Shown here: one piece after another, positions 1-7,635 of the stretch
Layout of the letters: every line of letters starts with the position of its first letter
Position numbering within the stretch: the first letter of the stretch is position 1
Assembly: GCF_000374185.1 (NCBI RefSeq)
Contig: NZ_KB910518.1
Span: 6,371,623 to 6,435,622, forward strand
DNA length: 64,000 nucleotides
Source of the DNA: Paenibacillus sp. HW567
GTDB lineage: Bacteria; Bacillota; Bacilli; Paenibacillales; Paenibacillaceae
Reading direction: 5' to 3'
Notes under the pieces: generated by a model
What the model was told of the DNA's origin: nothing
What the model saw: only the letters and a program-made list of their open reading frames with translations
Databases searched by the model: none
Made by a program: the position numbers and the translations under genes

Positions 1-486
1 CAATTTATCCGTGAATCCGGCATCCCTTACTCCTTCCTGCGCAATAACTGGTATCTGGAGAATGAGGCCGGCTCCATCCAGGCTGTACAAGCAGGAGCCC
101 CTTGGCTGACTTCGGCAGGTGAAGGCAAGGTGGGCTGGGCAACACGCCGCGATTATGCTGAAGCGGCAGCAGCCGTACTGACAAGCGAGGGTCATAACAA
201 TACTGTCTATGAATTGTCCGGCACACCGGTAACCCAGGCCGAGCTTGCGGCAATTGTCGGAGAAGTACTTGGCAAGGAAGTTCAGGTACAGCAGGTTGAT
301 GATGCTGCGTATTCCAGCATTATGGCCGGAGCGGGAGTGCCGGAAGCAGCTCTTCCCATCGTAGTCGGAATCCAGCGCGCAATCCGCGAAGGCGCACTCG
401 ATATTACCAGCGGCGATTTCGCGAAGCTGCTGCAGCGTCCGCTTACACCGCTTAGCGAAGGCGTAAGAGAGCTGCTGAAGGCTTAA
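1..486 (+). CDS. NmrA/QorB-like NAD(P)-binding oxidoreductase, C-terminal part
   Basis: The reading frame is already open at base 1 and runs 161 codons to TAA, so the N-terminal Rossmann glycine motif lies outside the window. The visible part resembles the C-terminal substrate domain of atypical short-chain dehydrogenases of the NmrA/QorB (NAD(P)H:quinone oxidoreductase 2) type: an FLRNNWYLEN segment, then an ATRRDYAEAAAAVL helix and a VYELSGTPVT strand typical of these proteins. The substrate cannot be told. The gene ends just before a strong inverted repeat shared with the convergent gene downstream. Confidence 0.75.
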   Translation, partial: QFIRESGIPYSFLRNNWYLENEAGSIQAVQAGAPWLTSAGEGKVGWATRRDYAEAAAAVLTSEGHNNTVYELSGTPVTQAELAAIVGEVLGKEVQVQQVDDAAYSSIMAGAGVPEAALPIVVGIQRAIREGALDITSGDFAKLLQRPLTPLSEGVRELLKA

Positions 487-523
487 GCTGTTCTAACTTC
501 AGACTTATCTTCAATGAAAATGA

Positions 524-558
524 CAATCCCCTCGCCATCAGATCAGGCGAGGGGATTG
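524..558. terminator. bidirectional terminator hairpin
   Basis: A perfect 13-bp stem (CAATCCCCTCGCC with GGCGAGGGGATTG) closes a 9-base loop between two convergent genes. The stop codon of the minus-strand gene lies in the loop. Likely serves both genes. Confidence 0.85.
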
Positions 559-1637
559 TTTGCATTCTGCAGCAGTTCGCTGACCGCAGCAGCCAGCTCC
601 GTGTCATTCTCCGCTGCAAGCCATGCCTCAGGAATCAGGACATAGCAGCCGGAGCTGCTTGCCAGATGGCTGTAAATGATTTGGGCTTCGTCCAGCTTGT
701 GGCGGCTGATTTCCTCTGGCTCCCTGCGCACTAGCTTGCCGAAGCTGTCCGTAATGGCTGTCTGTATGACGCCGCAGAGCCGCTCCATTGGCATATCCCC
801 CGCCTCCAGCCTGGAGCGGAAGATAATCTCGCTGCCTTTGATCAGCATAAGCTTAAGGGTCTGTTCGTTTATTGGCTCAAGGACGGCAATGTTCTGGTTC
901 TGCGCAGTGAAGCCGATGACCTTCTCCTTCTGCAGCAGGGAACGGACGGCGGTGACATAATCACGGTATTTGGCCGCGGTCTCGAACTCGAAATTGTCCG
1001 CAGCGGTGTTCATGCGCCGCTCCAAATCATTCAGGATGCCATTGTCATTCCCTTGCAGCAACTCAATAATACGGTCAATAATTTCATCGTACTGCTGAAG
1101 CGCCGCCCCGCCCCCGCACATGCCGATACATAAGCCGAGCGAGTGGTTGAGACAGCGGGTGTTTTTGGCATGGGGCGTGCTGCAAAGAATCTTCTGGCAT
1201 TCCTTAATCCCCTGCAATGCACGTTCAACTGTACTCCTGCTCGTATAAGGTCCAAAATACAGGCTGTCCTCATACTCGCCCGGATCATAGGTTACGGCTA
1301 GCTGACGGTAAGGAGTATCTGTGCGGAGGGCAATATAGCTGTAGGCGAGCGGATTTTTCATTTTTTTATTGTACATCGGTTTGATTTCCTTAATGAGCTG
1401 GCACTCCAGCAGAAAGGCTTCAAATTCCGTATCGGTGAGCCTGTAATCGAGATCCCTGATGTGTTTGATGAGCTGCTTAACCTTGGGGGAATGACCCTTG
1501 GAATTGTAAAAATAGGACTGTACCCGTTTCTTTAGCTGTTTGGCCTTGCCGACATAGATGATATGTCCCAGACTGTCCTTCATCAGGTAGACGCCGGGCG
1601 ATAACGGGAGGTCCGCTACCTTCTCTGTCAAATCCAT
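543..1637 (-). CDS. GIY-YIG nuclease, UvrC-like, lacking the C-terminal nuclease half
   Basis: A 364-residue protein with a UvrC-type GIY-YIG domain at the N-terminus (LSPGVYLM at about residue 12, IIYVGKA at about 27, then the conserved Arg and Glu positions) and a UVR-like helical segment around residues 205-240 (FEFETAAKYRDYV). Full-length UvrC is about 600 residues and also has an RNase H-like endonuclease domain and helix-hairpin-helix motifs; these are absent, so the protein resembles Cho-type or short UvrC-like proteins that can make only the 3' incision. The start at 1637 is preferred over an upstream ATG because GGAGGG lies 6 bases before it. A role in nucleotide excision repair is inferred from the family. 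Confidence 0.8.
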   Translation of the reverse strand: MDLTEKVADLPLSPGVYLMKDSLGHIIYVGKAKQLKKRVQSYFYNSKGHSPKVKQLIKHIRDLDYRLTDTEFEAFLLECQLIKEIKPMYNKKMKNPLAYSYIALRTDTPYRQLAVTYDPGEYEDSLYFGPYTSRSTVERALQGIKECQKILCSTPHAKNTRCLNHSLGLCIGMCGGGAALQQYDEIIDRIIELLQGNDNGILNDLERRMNTAADNFEFETAAKYRDYVTAVRSLLQKEKVIGFTAQNQNIAVLEPINEQTLKLMLIKGSEIIFRSRLEAGDMPMERLCGVIQTAITDSFGKLVRREPEEISRHKLDEAQIIYSHLASSSGCYVLIPEAWLAAENDTELAAAVSELLQNANNPLA

Positions 1638-1771
1638 GAGGTTCCCTCCAAGTTCGCGTTCTCTAGTAATTTTCAGTATAAACGATGTGACATAATCCAC
1701 AAAGCCAACTATGAAAACCCTCTATCATAAATAACAGGAAGATTGAAAGCAACGAGGCTGGGGGGCTTTTC

Positions 1772-2593
1772 ATGAAATATTCAATCGGCGAGTTTGCCTC
1801 AATTCTGGGCGTGACGGCGGATACATTGCGGCTCTATGAGAAGCATGACATTGTCCGCCCCATGAAGGATCATCATAACAATTACCGCTATTTCAACGAT
1901 TTGGATGCCAGAAATTTACTGTCGAGCCGCTGGTACCGGAGTATGCAGATTCCGCTGCAGGATGTCGCCGGGCTGATCAATGACGCTCCTGCCGAGCAGG
2001 TCCTGGAGTCTATCGCCACCGCACAACTGCAGCTAGAGGAAGAAATCAGACGCAGCACCCTGCTGCTGGATAAGATCAATGAAATCCACACAGAGCTGCG
2101 GAGTATCGGCGAAGCCTTTTATACATGCCGAATCAAGCGGGTTCCCGGAATGTATAGAGTCCAGCAGACGAACAAAAATCATTTGCTGCAAAAGGATTGT
2201 ATCAAAAGAACGGTGCAAGCCTGGATGGAGCTGCTGCCCTTTACGTTCTATTCCTTCAGAATCGAGAACATGGAGGATATTGCGGGAAATGCAGAGCTGG
2301 AATATAGCTGGGGGCTGGCTTTGGTTGAAGAGGATCAGCAGCGTCTGGGCGTTAGTATTAACGAGAGCATGGAGTACATAGAGCCGTCCACCTGCATTTC
2401 TGCAGTGATTGCCAGCTCCTATGAGGAGGATCTTGGGCGGGAGGCTTTCCAATTTATGCTGGATTATGCCTGCGGGCAGAGCTACGCCATCACCGGCGAT
2501 ATCTGGGGCAAGATTCTGTTCACGGAAAGAAGGAGCGCAGGAAACACGACTTTTCTTGAAATCAACATTCCGATTGCGAAAAATTTCACATAA
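1772..2593 (+). CDS. MerR-family transcriptional regulator
   Basis: The 273-residue protein opens with a classic MerR winged helix (YSIGEFASILGVTADTLRLYEKHDIVRP, then YRYFNDLDARNLL), followed by a dimerisation coiled coil (about 80-120) and a C-terminal region of about 150 residues that could be a GyrI-like ligand-binding domain. GGGGGG precedes the ATG at good spacing. MerR proteins activate promoters with over-long spacers by twisting the DNA; exactly such a promoter, with a perfect dyad, begins 7 bases after this gene and faces the flavoprotein gene, so that gene is the likely target. The effector is unknown. Confidence 0.9.
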   Translation: MKYSIGEFASILGVTADTLRLYEKHDIVRPMKDHHNNYRYFNDLDARNLLSSRWYRSMQIPLQDVAGLINDAPAEQVLESIATAQLQLEEEIRRSTLLLDKINEIHTELRSIGEAFYTCRIKRVPGMYRVQQTNKNHLLQKDCIKRTVQAWMELLPFTFYSFRIENMEDIAGNAELEYSWGLALVEEDQQRLGVSINESMEYIEPSTCISAVIASSYEEDLGREAFQFMLDYACGQSYAITGDIWGKILFTERRSAGNTTFLEINIPIAKNFT

Positions 2594-2599
2594 CATTCA

Positions 2600-2630
2600 T
2601 TGACCTTGGTGCCGCACCAAGGTTTAGACT
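2600..2630 (+). promoter_or_regulatory. MerR-type promoter with 19-bp spacer and operator dyad
   Basis: TTGACC (2600-2605) and TAGACT (2625-2630) are separated by 19 bp, the hallmark of MerR-activated promoters. The spacer carries a perfect dyad, CCTTGGTG-CCG-CACCAAGG (2604-2622). It lies between the MerR gene and the flavoprotein gene and points to the latter. This is direct sequence evidence; binding by the adjacent MerR protein is inferred. Confidence 0.85.
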
Positions 2631-2701
2631 CTGTGCGTAGGCTAGCGGTCCCTCCAGAAAGAGACAGGGGGCTGCGCACTAATCACACAGGGGGGAAACC
2701 A

Positions 2702-4705
2702 ATGCGTAAGCAAGCACAGAACAAAATGTTATTGTTATCCGTGTGTCTCGTCATGATTCTGTCGTTAATCAGCGGTTGCAGCGGCAATAATTCGGCTGAG
2801 CCAGCCGCTTCGGAGCAGCCGTCAGCATCGGCGTCGGCATCGCCTGAAGCGACACAGCAGGCAGCAGAGGACAACGGGGTACCGGCTTCTTTTAAAGCAG
2901 GAACCTATAAGGCGGAAGCCGACGGGAAGGACGGAAAGATTCAGGTGGAGGTCACTCTGGATGCAGAGTCCAAAATTACCGACATTAAGGTGGTCAGCCA
3001 GAATGAGACCGCAGGGATCGGTGTTGAAGCCATCAACAAGATCAAGGATGAGATCATCGCAGGCCAGACCCTGGCGATTGATGCTGTCAGCGGGGCTTCC
3101 GAATCCAGTAAGGCCATTCTGACCGCTGTTGAAGATGCTGTGAAGCAGGCTGGCGGCAACGTGGAGGCATTCAAATCCAAAACGGTAGCCAAAGCCGGCG
3201 AAGGCAAAACCGAGCAGCTCTCGGCGGATGTTGTCGTTGTAGGCGCGGGCGCATCCGGTGTGTCGGCAGCCGTCTCGGCGGCAGACAAGGGCGCAAAGGT
3301 TATTCTCATTGAGAAAACAGCGACCATCGGCGGAGCGAGCAATCTGTCCTGGGCGGGCAAGTTCTACAACTCTTCGGCTGCTGTCAGCAGCGGGCTGAAG
3401 GTAAATGTAGAGAAGGAAATCTCGGAATGGATCGTTAACAATCACTGGAGAGTTGATGCGGCGGCCATCCGCCAGTATGTGACGAAGTCCGGTGAAACCT
3501 ATGATTGGCTGAACAAGAAAGGCTACAAAACCACCTTTATCAACTTTGCCGGAGAACAACTGCATATGCTTCCGGCCTATGAAACCCGCCAGCCGACACT
3601 CAAGGCGATGCTGGCTGCATCGGTAGAGAAGGGCGGCGGACAGGTCCTCACCGAAACAACCGCCAAGAAACTGATTACCGGCGCTAACGGTGAAGTGACT
3701 GGTGTAGTAGCTCAGAAGGCTGACGGCACGACACTTGAAATTACCGGCAAGAGCATTATCATGGCCACCGGCGGTTATGCCGGGAATAAAGAAATGGTTA
3801 AAGAGGCCTTCGGCTTTGAAGGTGTCAACGGCGGCTTAGGCCAGAATATCGGCGAAGGGCTGAAGATGTCCTGGGATGCCGGAGCCAAGGTTCCCGATAA
3901 TTTCGGCGGGCAGATGCTGCACCAGACGCTGGCCCGGGCGACCGAGAAGCTGAAAGCACAGTATAAGCCGTTCGAGGCCAGCTATCCGCTGATGCTCTCT
4001 TACCTGCCTACGCTGATGAATGTCGGACCTTCGGGAGCGAGATTCAGAGACGAAGCGGCTACACTCACCGCCGTAGCTGCTGCGAATACCAGTGCTTTTA
4101 ACGGCGCGTATCACTTGGTAATCGTCTCGCAGGCACAGATCGACGCCTTGAAGGCCAAAGGGATGAATGGTGTAAAAGCGCCCGCGCTGCCGGGAATGCC
4201 GCCGGAATTCTACGCTTCCTTCAAGGATCAATTCAAGCTGGATAACCCTTGGAAGGATGCCGATAAAGTATTCGAATCCATGGTCGCTAACGGCGATGGA
4301 TATAAAGGCAACACCATTGAAGAACTAGCGAAGAATGCCGGCATGGACGCCGCTGTATTCAGCGATGCCTTCAAGAAATATCAGGAGGCAGCGAAGACAG
4401 GGGTAGACACCGAATTCGGCAAAGCGAAGGAATATCTGCTTCCGATGGGAGAGAGCGGTCCATACTACGCCGTTATCGCTGAGATCAACAATCTGGGCTC
4501 GGTTGGCGGACTGCTTGTAAATACAAAGTTCCAGGTGCTGAACGACAAACGCGTGCCGATCAAAGGCCTGTATGCGGTAGGACTTGAATCCGAAGGCGTA
4601 ATGTATAATGACACTTATGTCGGCAACGGCGTAGGTCTCGGCTACTCCTTCACCTCCGGCCGTCTTGGCGGCGAGGATGCGGCAGCAGGAGCTTTAGGCA
4701 AATAA
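2702..4705 (+). CDS. secreted lipoprotein flavoprotein, fumarate/urocanate reductase-like with FMN-binding domain
   Basis: The 667-residue product starts with a lipoprotein signal (MLLLSVCLVMILSLISGC) and a Ser/Ala/Pro linker. Residues about 60-150 form an FMN-binding domain; DAVSGASESS fits the site where FMN is attached through a Ser/Thr. From about residue 175 there is an FAD_binding_2 domain (DVVVVGAGASGVSAAV, then GGASNLSWAG) running to the end (GLYAVGLESEGVMYNDTYVGNGVGLGYSFTSGR). This layout matches flavocytochrome-c-like fumarate, urocanate or related reductases that use extracellular electron acceptors. Electron donor and substrate are not identifiable. The start at 2702 has GGGGGG upstream; the longer open frame from 2600 begins inside the promoter and is not used. 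Likely MerR-controlled. Confidence 0.85.
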   Translation: MRKQAQNKMLLLSVCLVMILSLISGCSGNNSAEPAASEQPSASASASPEATQQAAEDNGVPASFKAGTYKAEADGKDGKIQVEVTLDAESKITDIKVVSQNETAGIGVEAINKIKDEIIAGQTLAIDAVSGASESSKAILTAVEDAVKQAGGNVEAFKSKTVAKAGEGKTEQLSADVVVVGAGASGVSAAVSAADKGAKVILIEKTATIGGASNLSWAGKFYNSSAAVSSGLKVNVEKEISEWIVNNHWRVDAAAIRQYVTKSGETYDWLNKKGYKTTFINFAGEQLHMLPAYETRQPTLKAMLAASVEKGGGQVLTETTAKKLITGANGEVTGVVAQKADGTTLEITGKSIIMATGGYAGNKEMVKEAFGFEGVNGGLGQNIGEGLKMSWDAGAKVPDNFGGQMLHQTLARATEKLKAQYKPFEASYPLMLSYLPTLMNVGPSGARFRDEAATLTAVAAANTSAFNGAYHLVIVSQAQIDALKAKGMNGVKAPALPGMPPEFYASFKDQFKLDNPWKDADKVFESMVANGDGYKGNTIEELAKNAGMDAAVFSDAFKKYQEAAKTGVDTEFGKAKEYLLPMGESGPYYAVIAEINNLGSVGGLLVNTKFQVLNDKRVPIKGLYAVGLESEGVMYNDTYVGNGVGLGYSFTSGRLGGEDAAAGALGK

Positions 4706-4838
4706 TAATTAGCGTTGAGCATAAGGGGGGAGCCTGCGGCTTTCCTCTTTTCGCGTGGTATCGTTTCAGGTTATTTTCGTGATACAATAATATGGAAATC
4801 GGTGGATATCCGCTGGTTATATTGACAAAGGGGTTAAT

Positions 4839-4913
4839 TCTTATGGTGATCAAATTCGGTAACTGCCCGGTGCGGTTGAGGGAACCTGATAACAGGATGT
4901 ACCGGGCGTAAGA
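4839..4913 (+). ncRNA. candidate structured leader RNA, class unknown
   Basis: A 7-bp closing stem (TCTTATG 4839-4845 with CGTAAGA 4907-4913) encloses a second helix (CCCGGT 4866-4871 with ACCGGG 4901-4906), inside which sit two small overlapping hairpins (GGTT/AACC at 4874-4886 and CCTG-ATAA-CAGG at 4885-4896). It precedes the methyltransferase gene by about 80 bases. No known riboswitch class matched convincingly. The remaining bases of the 291-bp gap (4706-4996) show no gene. Confidence 0.35.
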
Positions 4914-4996
4914 CAAATAATGTTATCAGTTTGATAGATCAACTGCACCTGTCCGCATAGCTGTTATTTTACTAGAATGCGAGAGGGGTACAGAAT

Positions 4997-5752
4997 ATGA
5001 ATGTCAAGGAATGGAAGAAGCAATGGCTGCAGGAGGAACAGAGAGTCTTCAAGGGCTGGGATTTCTCATCGCTGGACGGGCGTATGGCAGGGGATGGACC
5101 GCCTTGGAGCTATGAAGCGGCTGTTAGACAATATATAAATGACAAGACCACCCTGCTGGACATGGGCACAGGCGGAGGGGAGTTCCTCCTTTCTCTGGAC
5201 CCGCCGCGGGGGAAGACGTTTGCCACGGAAGCATACCCACCCAATTATGAGCTGTGCAAGAAGCTTTTGCCGCCACATGGCATTGAGGTCAGACAGGTGT
5301 TCAGCGACGATAAGCTGCCGTTTCCGGACGGGTTCTTCGATGCGGTGATCAACCGTCATGAGTCATTTTCGATTCAAGAGGTGTACCGGATTCTGAAGCC
5401 GGGCGGTGTGTTTGTAACCCAGCAGGTGGGCGGGCAGAACAACCGGGCTTTGTCGGCATTGCTGCTAGGGAAAGAGGCTGTGGCAGTAGATGAAGCTTTT
5501 TACCTGGATACGGTTTCTGATGAACTGCGGCGGGGCGGATTTACCGTGTCTTCCGCTGCGGAATGTTTCCCCGAGCTTAGGTTCTATGATATAGGGGCGC
5601 TGGTATATTTCGCGAAAATCATTGAATGGGAATTTCCCGGCTTCACCGTGGAGAAATGCTTCGACAAGCTCTGTCTGCTCCAGCAAAGACTTGCGCAGGA
5701 AGGCTGCATCCGCAGCACGGAGCACAGGTTTTTCATTACGGCCGGCAAATAG
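4997..5752 (+). CDS. class I SAM-dependent methyltransferase
   Basis: 251 residues with a SAM-binding core: TTLLDMGTGGGEFLLSL (motif I, about residues 51-67), an acidic residue after the next strand (ATEAYPPN), the DKLPFPDGFFDAVINRHESF segment (motif II/post II) and YRILKPGGVFVTQQVGG (motif III). This is the layout of the Methyltransf_11/UbiE-like group acting on small molecules. The substrate is unknown. The ATG follows GAGAGGGG at normal spacing. It is a single gene, closed by its own terminator and possibly preceded by a structured leader. Confidence 0.85.
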   Translation: MNVKEWKKQWLQEEQRVFKGWDFSSLDGRMAGDGPPWSYEAAVRQYINDKTTLLDMGTGGGEFLLSLDPPRGKTFATEAYPPNYELCKKLLPPHGIEVRQVFSDDKLPFPDGFFDAVINRHESFSIQEVYRILKPGGVFVTQQVGGQNNRALSALLLGKEAVAVDEAFYLDTVSDELRRGGFTVSSAAECFPELRFYDIGALVYFAKIIEWEFPGFTVEKCFDKLCLLQQRLAQEGCIRSTEHRFFITAGK

Positions 5753-5817
5753 CCGGGCAATGGAATATCAAGCTGCGGCTTGACTTATAGGCGGTTGCGC
5801 CAAGCTCTTCAAATCGA

Positions 5818-5850
5818 CCACTTCGGCTTGCCGGAGTGGTTTTTGCTTTT
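5818..5850 (+). terminator. intrinsic terminator after methyltransferase gene
   Basis: CCACTTCGG (5818-5826) pairs with CCGGAGTGG (5831-5839) around a CTTG loop, followed by a T-rich run. Confidence 0.85.
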
Positions 5851-5891
5851 TGGAGAAATGGGCACCGTTTCTTCTTGGCATATTTACGAAT

Positions 5892-5918
5892 TAAGCAATT
5901 TTCTCACGTAGCCGATAT
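5892..5918 (+). promoter_or_regulatory. SigD (flagellar sigma) type promoter
   Basis: TAAG (5892-5895), exactly 15 bases, then GCCGATAT (5911-5918). The SigD consensus of Bacillus is TAAA-N15-GCCGATAT, so the -10 is perfect and the -35 differs at one position. It lies 36 bases before the next gene. Confidence 0.7.
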
Positions 5919-5954
5919 ATAGGTAATGAGTATCAGAGAAGGGAGGAATGCTAG

Positions 5955-6638
5955 GTGAATATTCCCATAAACGGAATCAATCCCATCTCCTTAACCCGGC
6001 CGCCGCAGCAGCAAGAGATCAAAGCTTCTACTGAGATTTCTCCGCTTAGCTTCACTGCAACCCTGGCGGCTGTTACCGCTGCAAGCCAGGCGCAGGTACA
6101 GAGAATTAAGCGGAGATATGGCTTGAATGTCGGCATTCTATCGGTTGATAGTGACGAGAAGGAAATTGCAGACCATAGTGCAGGTGACAGCCTGCCGGAG
6201 CTTGTGATTGCTCCAAATATACTGCAGCAAATGGCAAGGGACATTGTCTTAAGCAAGAAGGTGTACGGTTATATTGATGATTTCATCAATGAAGATCCGA
6301 AAGGTCTGAATCATATGGGGCAGAAGCCGGGGATGAAAACAACGGGCCGCAGTCTGATAATACATATGGACGGCACATTCACAGTGCTAGGGTCATCTTC
6401 GGCAGCCTCTCCAGAGGAAGCGGGGAAGCAGCAGGAACTGAAGAAAAAAGTGCGGGAAACCTCTGGAGGGCTCCAGGCGTTTCAGCCGGCGCTTCCGGTC
6501 TTATCCAGAAACCTGCTTCCCCTGCAAGGAGATGCTCATTCGGTTTCGGATGCAGTCTCCGTGCGAGAAGCACCGTCGCAGGAGTGGCTGCACCAGATTT
6601 TGCTGATGCGGGCCATAAGATCACACAGAGGTCACTAA
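5955..6638 (+). CDS. uncharacterised protein in the SigD regulon (possibly DUF6033-like)
   Basis: 227 residues, no signal peptide or membrane segment. The N-terminus (MNIPINGINPISLTRPP) is followed by a helical region (TATLAAVTAASQAQVQRIKRRYG), then ELVIAPNILQQMARD and YIDDFINEDPKGLNHMGQKPGMKTTGRSLIIHMDGTFTVLG, a pattern I associate weakly with DUF6033. The rest is low complexity. The start is a GTG eight bases after GGGAGG. The SigD-type promoter suggests expression with flagellar and motility genes, but no flagellar gene is in the window. Function unknown. Confidence 0.65.
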   Translation: MNIPINGINPISLTRPPQQQEIKASTEISPLSFTATLAAVTAASQAQVQRIKRRYGLNVGILSVDSDEKEIADHSAGDSLPELVIAPNILQQMARDIVLSKKVYGYIDDFINEDPKGLNHMGQKPGMKTTGRSLIIHMDGTFTVLGSSSAASPEEAGKQQELKKKVRETSGGLQAFQPALPVLSRNLLPLQGDAHSVSDAVSVREAPSQEWLHQILLMRAIRSHRGH

Positions 6639-6657
6639 CTTCACATGGAGGCAGCGT

Positions 6658-7446
6658 TTAGGATTCAGTTGGATAGATCCATCTGAGGACCAGCTTCTTA
6701 AGCGGCGCCCTCCATGCCGGTGGAGGAGCCTGATCTGTTATAATCATATGGATTTCATGAAGATCGGCTATTTTTGCTACGGTACGCTTATCAATTTTTG
6801 AGGAATCCGCTATGACGATCGCCGTCTCCGAGTTGCGAATCATTTGCCTTGTGAATACAGCCTTCTCATAATCATAGCTTGTAATGCCGTTCTCCAGGGA
6901 GACACCGTCAACAGAGACAAAGGATTTATTGACATAGAAATCCTTCATAACCTTCTCGGCGATCGGGCCGGACACCCGAAGATGCTTGGCGCTGACTTCA
7001 CCGCCAATGAAGATCAGCTTACCGTTGAAGGTTCCGCGTTTCTGGAATTCAATCAGCAGCATGAGGGCTGGTACGGAATTCGTTAATAGGGTCAAATGCT
7101 GCTTGCCTTCCAGGCAATGAATAATTTGCAGCGCCGTGCTGCCTTCATCCACAACAATAACATCATTATCCTCGATTAACCCTGCGGCCAGAACACCGAT
7201 TTTGCGTTTGGCTTCAACATGCACGCCCTCTCGTTCCAAGAGAGGAGGCTCCACCTCGGCCTTGAACTTAACCGCACCGCCATACACCTTTTTCAGTTTA
7301 TTCTCTTTCTCTAGCTCGTCGAGGTCTCTGCGGATCGTTTCTGTGGACACTTCGAACAGCAAAGAGAGCTCGCTTGCGATCACTTTACCTCTCTCATTAA
7401 GAAGAGTCATGATCGTCTCTTTTCTTTCTTCGCTGGCAAGAGACAC
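6658..7446 (-). CDS. DeoR-family transcriptional regulator
   Basis: 262 residues. The N-terminal helix-turn-helix (ERKETIMTLLNERGKVIASELSLLFEVSTETIRRDLDELEKE) is the standard DeoR signature, and the C-terminal domain has the sugar-phosphate isomerase-like sensor fold (VVDEGSTALQII, LTLLTNSVPAL, FIGGEVSAKHLRVSGP, SFVSVDGVSLENGITSYDYEKA). Such regulators usually sense phosphorylated sugars. The GTG start follows GGGGGTA. It diverges from the permease gene across 189 bp, so that gene is the likely target. Confidence 0.9.
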   Translation of the reverse strand: MSLASEERKETIMTLLNERGKVIASELSLLFEVSTETIRRDLDELEKENKLKKVYGGAVKFKAEVEPPLLEREGVHVEAKRKIGVLAAGLIEDNDVIVVDEGSTALQIIHCLEGKQHLTLLTNSVPALMLLIEFQKRGTFNGKLIFIGGEVSAKHLRVSGPIAEKVMKDFYVNKSFVSVDGVSLENGITSYDYEKAVFTRQMIRNSETAIVIADSSKIDKRTVAKIADLHEIHMIITDQAPPPAWRAPLKKLVLRWIYPTES

Positions 7447-7635
7447 CCTGCCCTACCCCCTTCATGGTCATATAAATATCATAGCGGAACGATAGCCATT
7501 GAAGATAAGTATATCCAAATACCCAAGCTAAAGACAAGAATCGCAATCCAGAAGGCTCCGCGCGAACAATAGCCCATCCCCCTGCATAGCATGTAGCACC
7601 AACTTGCTGGATAGGGAAAGGGGGACGCATTCAAT

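Noticed and set aside
2600..2701. Upstream TTG start for the flavoprotein (701 codons)
   Set aside because: It would place the start inside the MerR promoter and before the lipoprotein signal; ATG 2702 has a strong ribosome site.
4843..4911. 22-codon ORF in the methyltransferase leader
   Set aside because: AAAGGGG lies too far upstream, and the segment is better explained as a folded RNA; a leader peptide cannot be wholly excluded.
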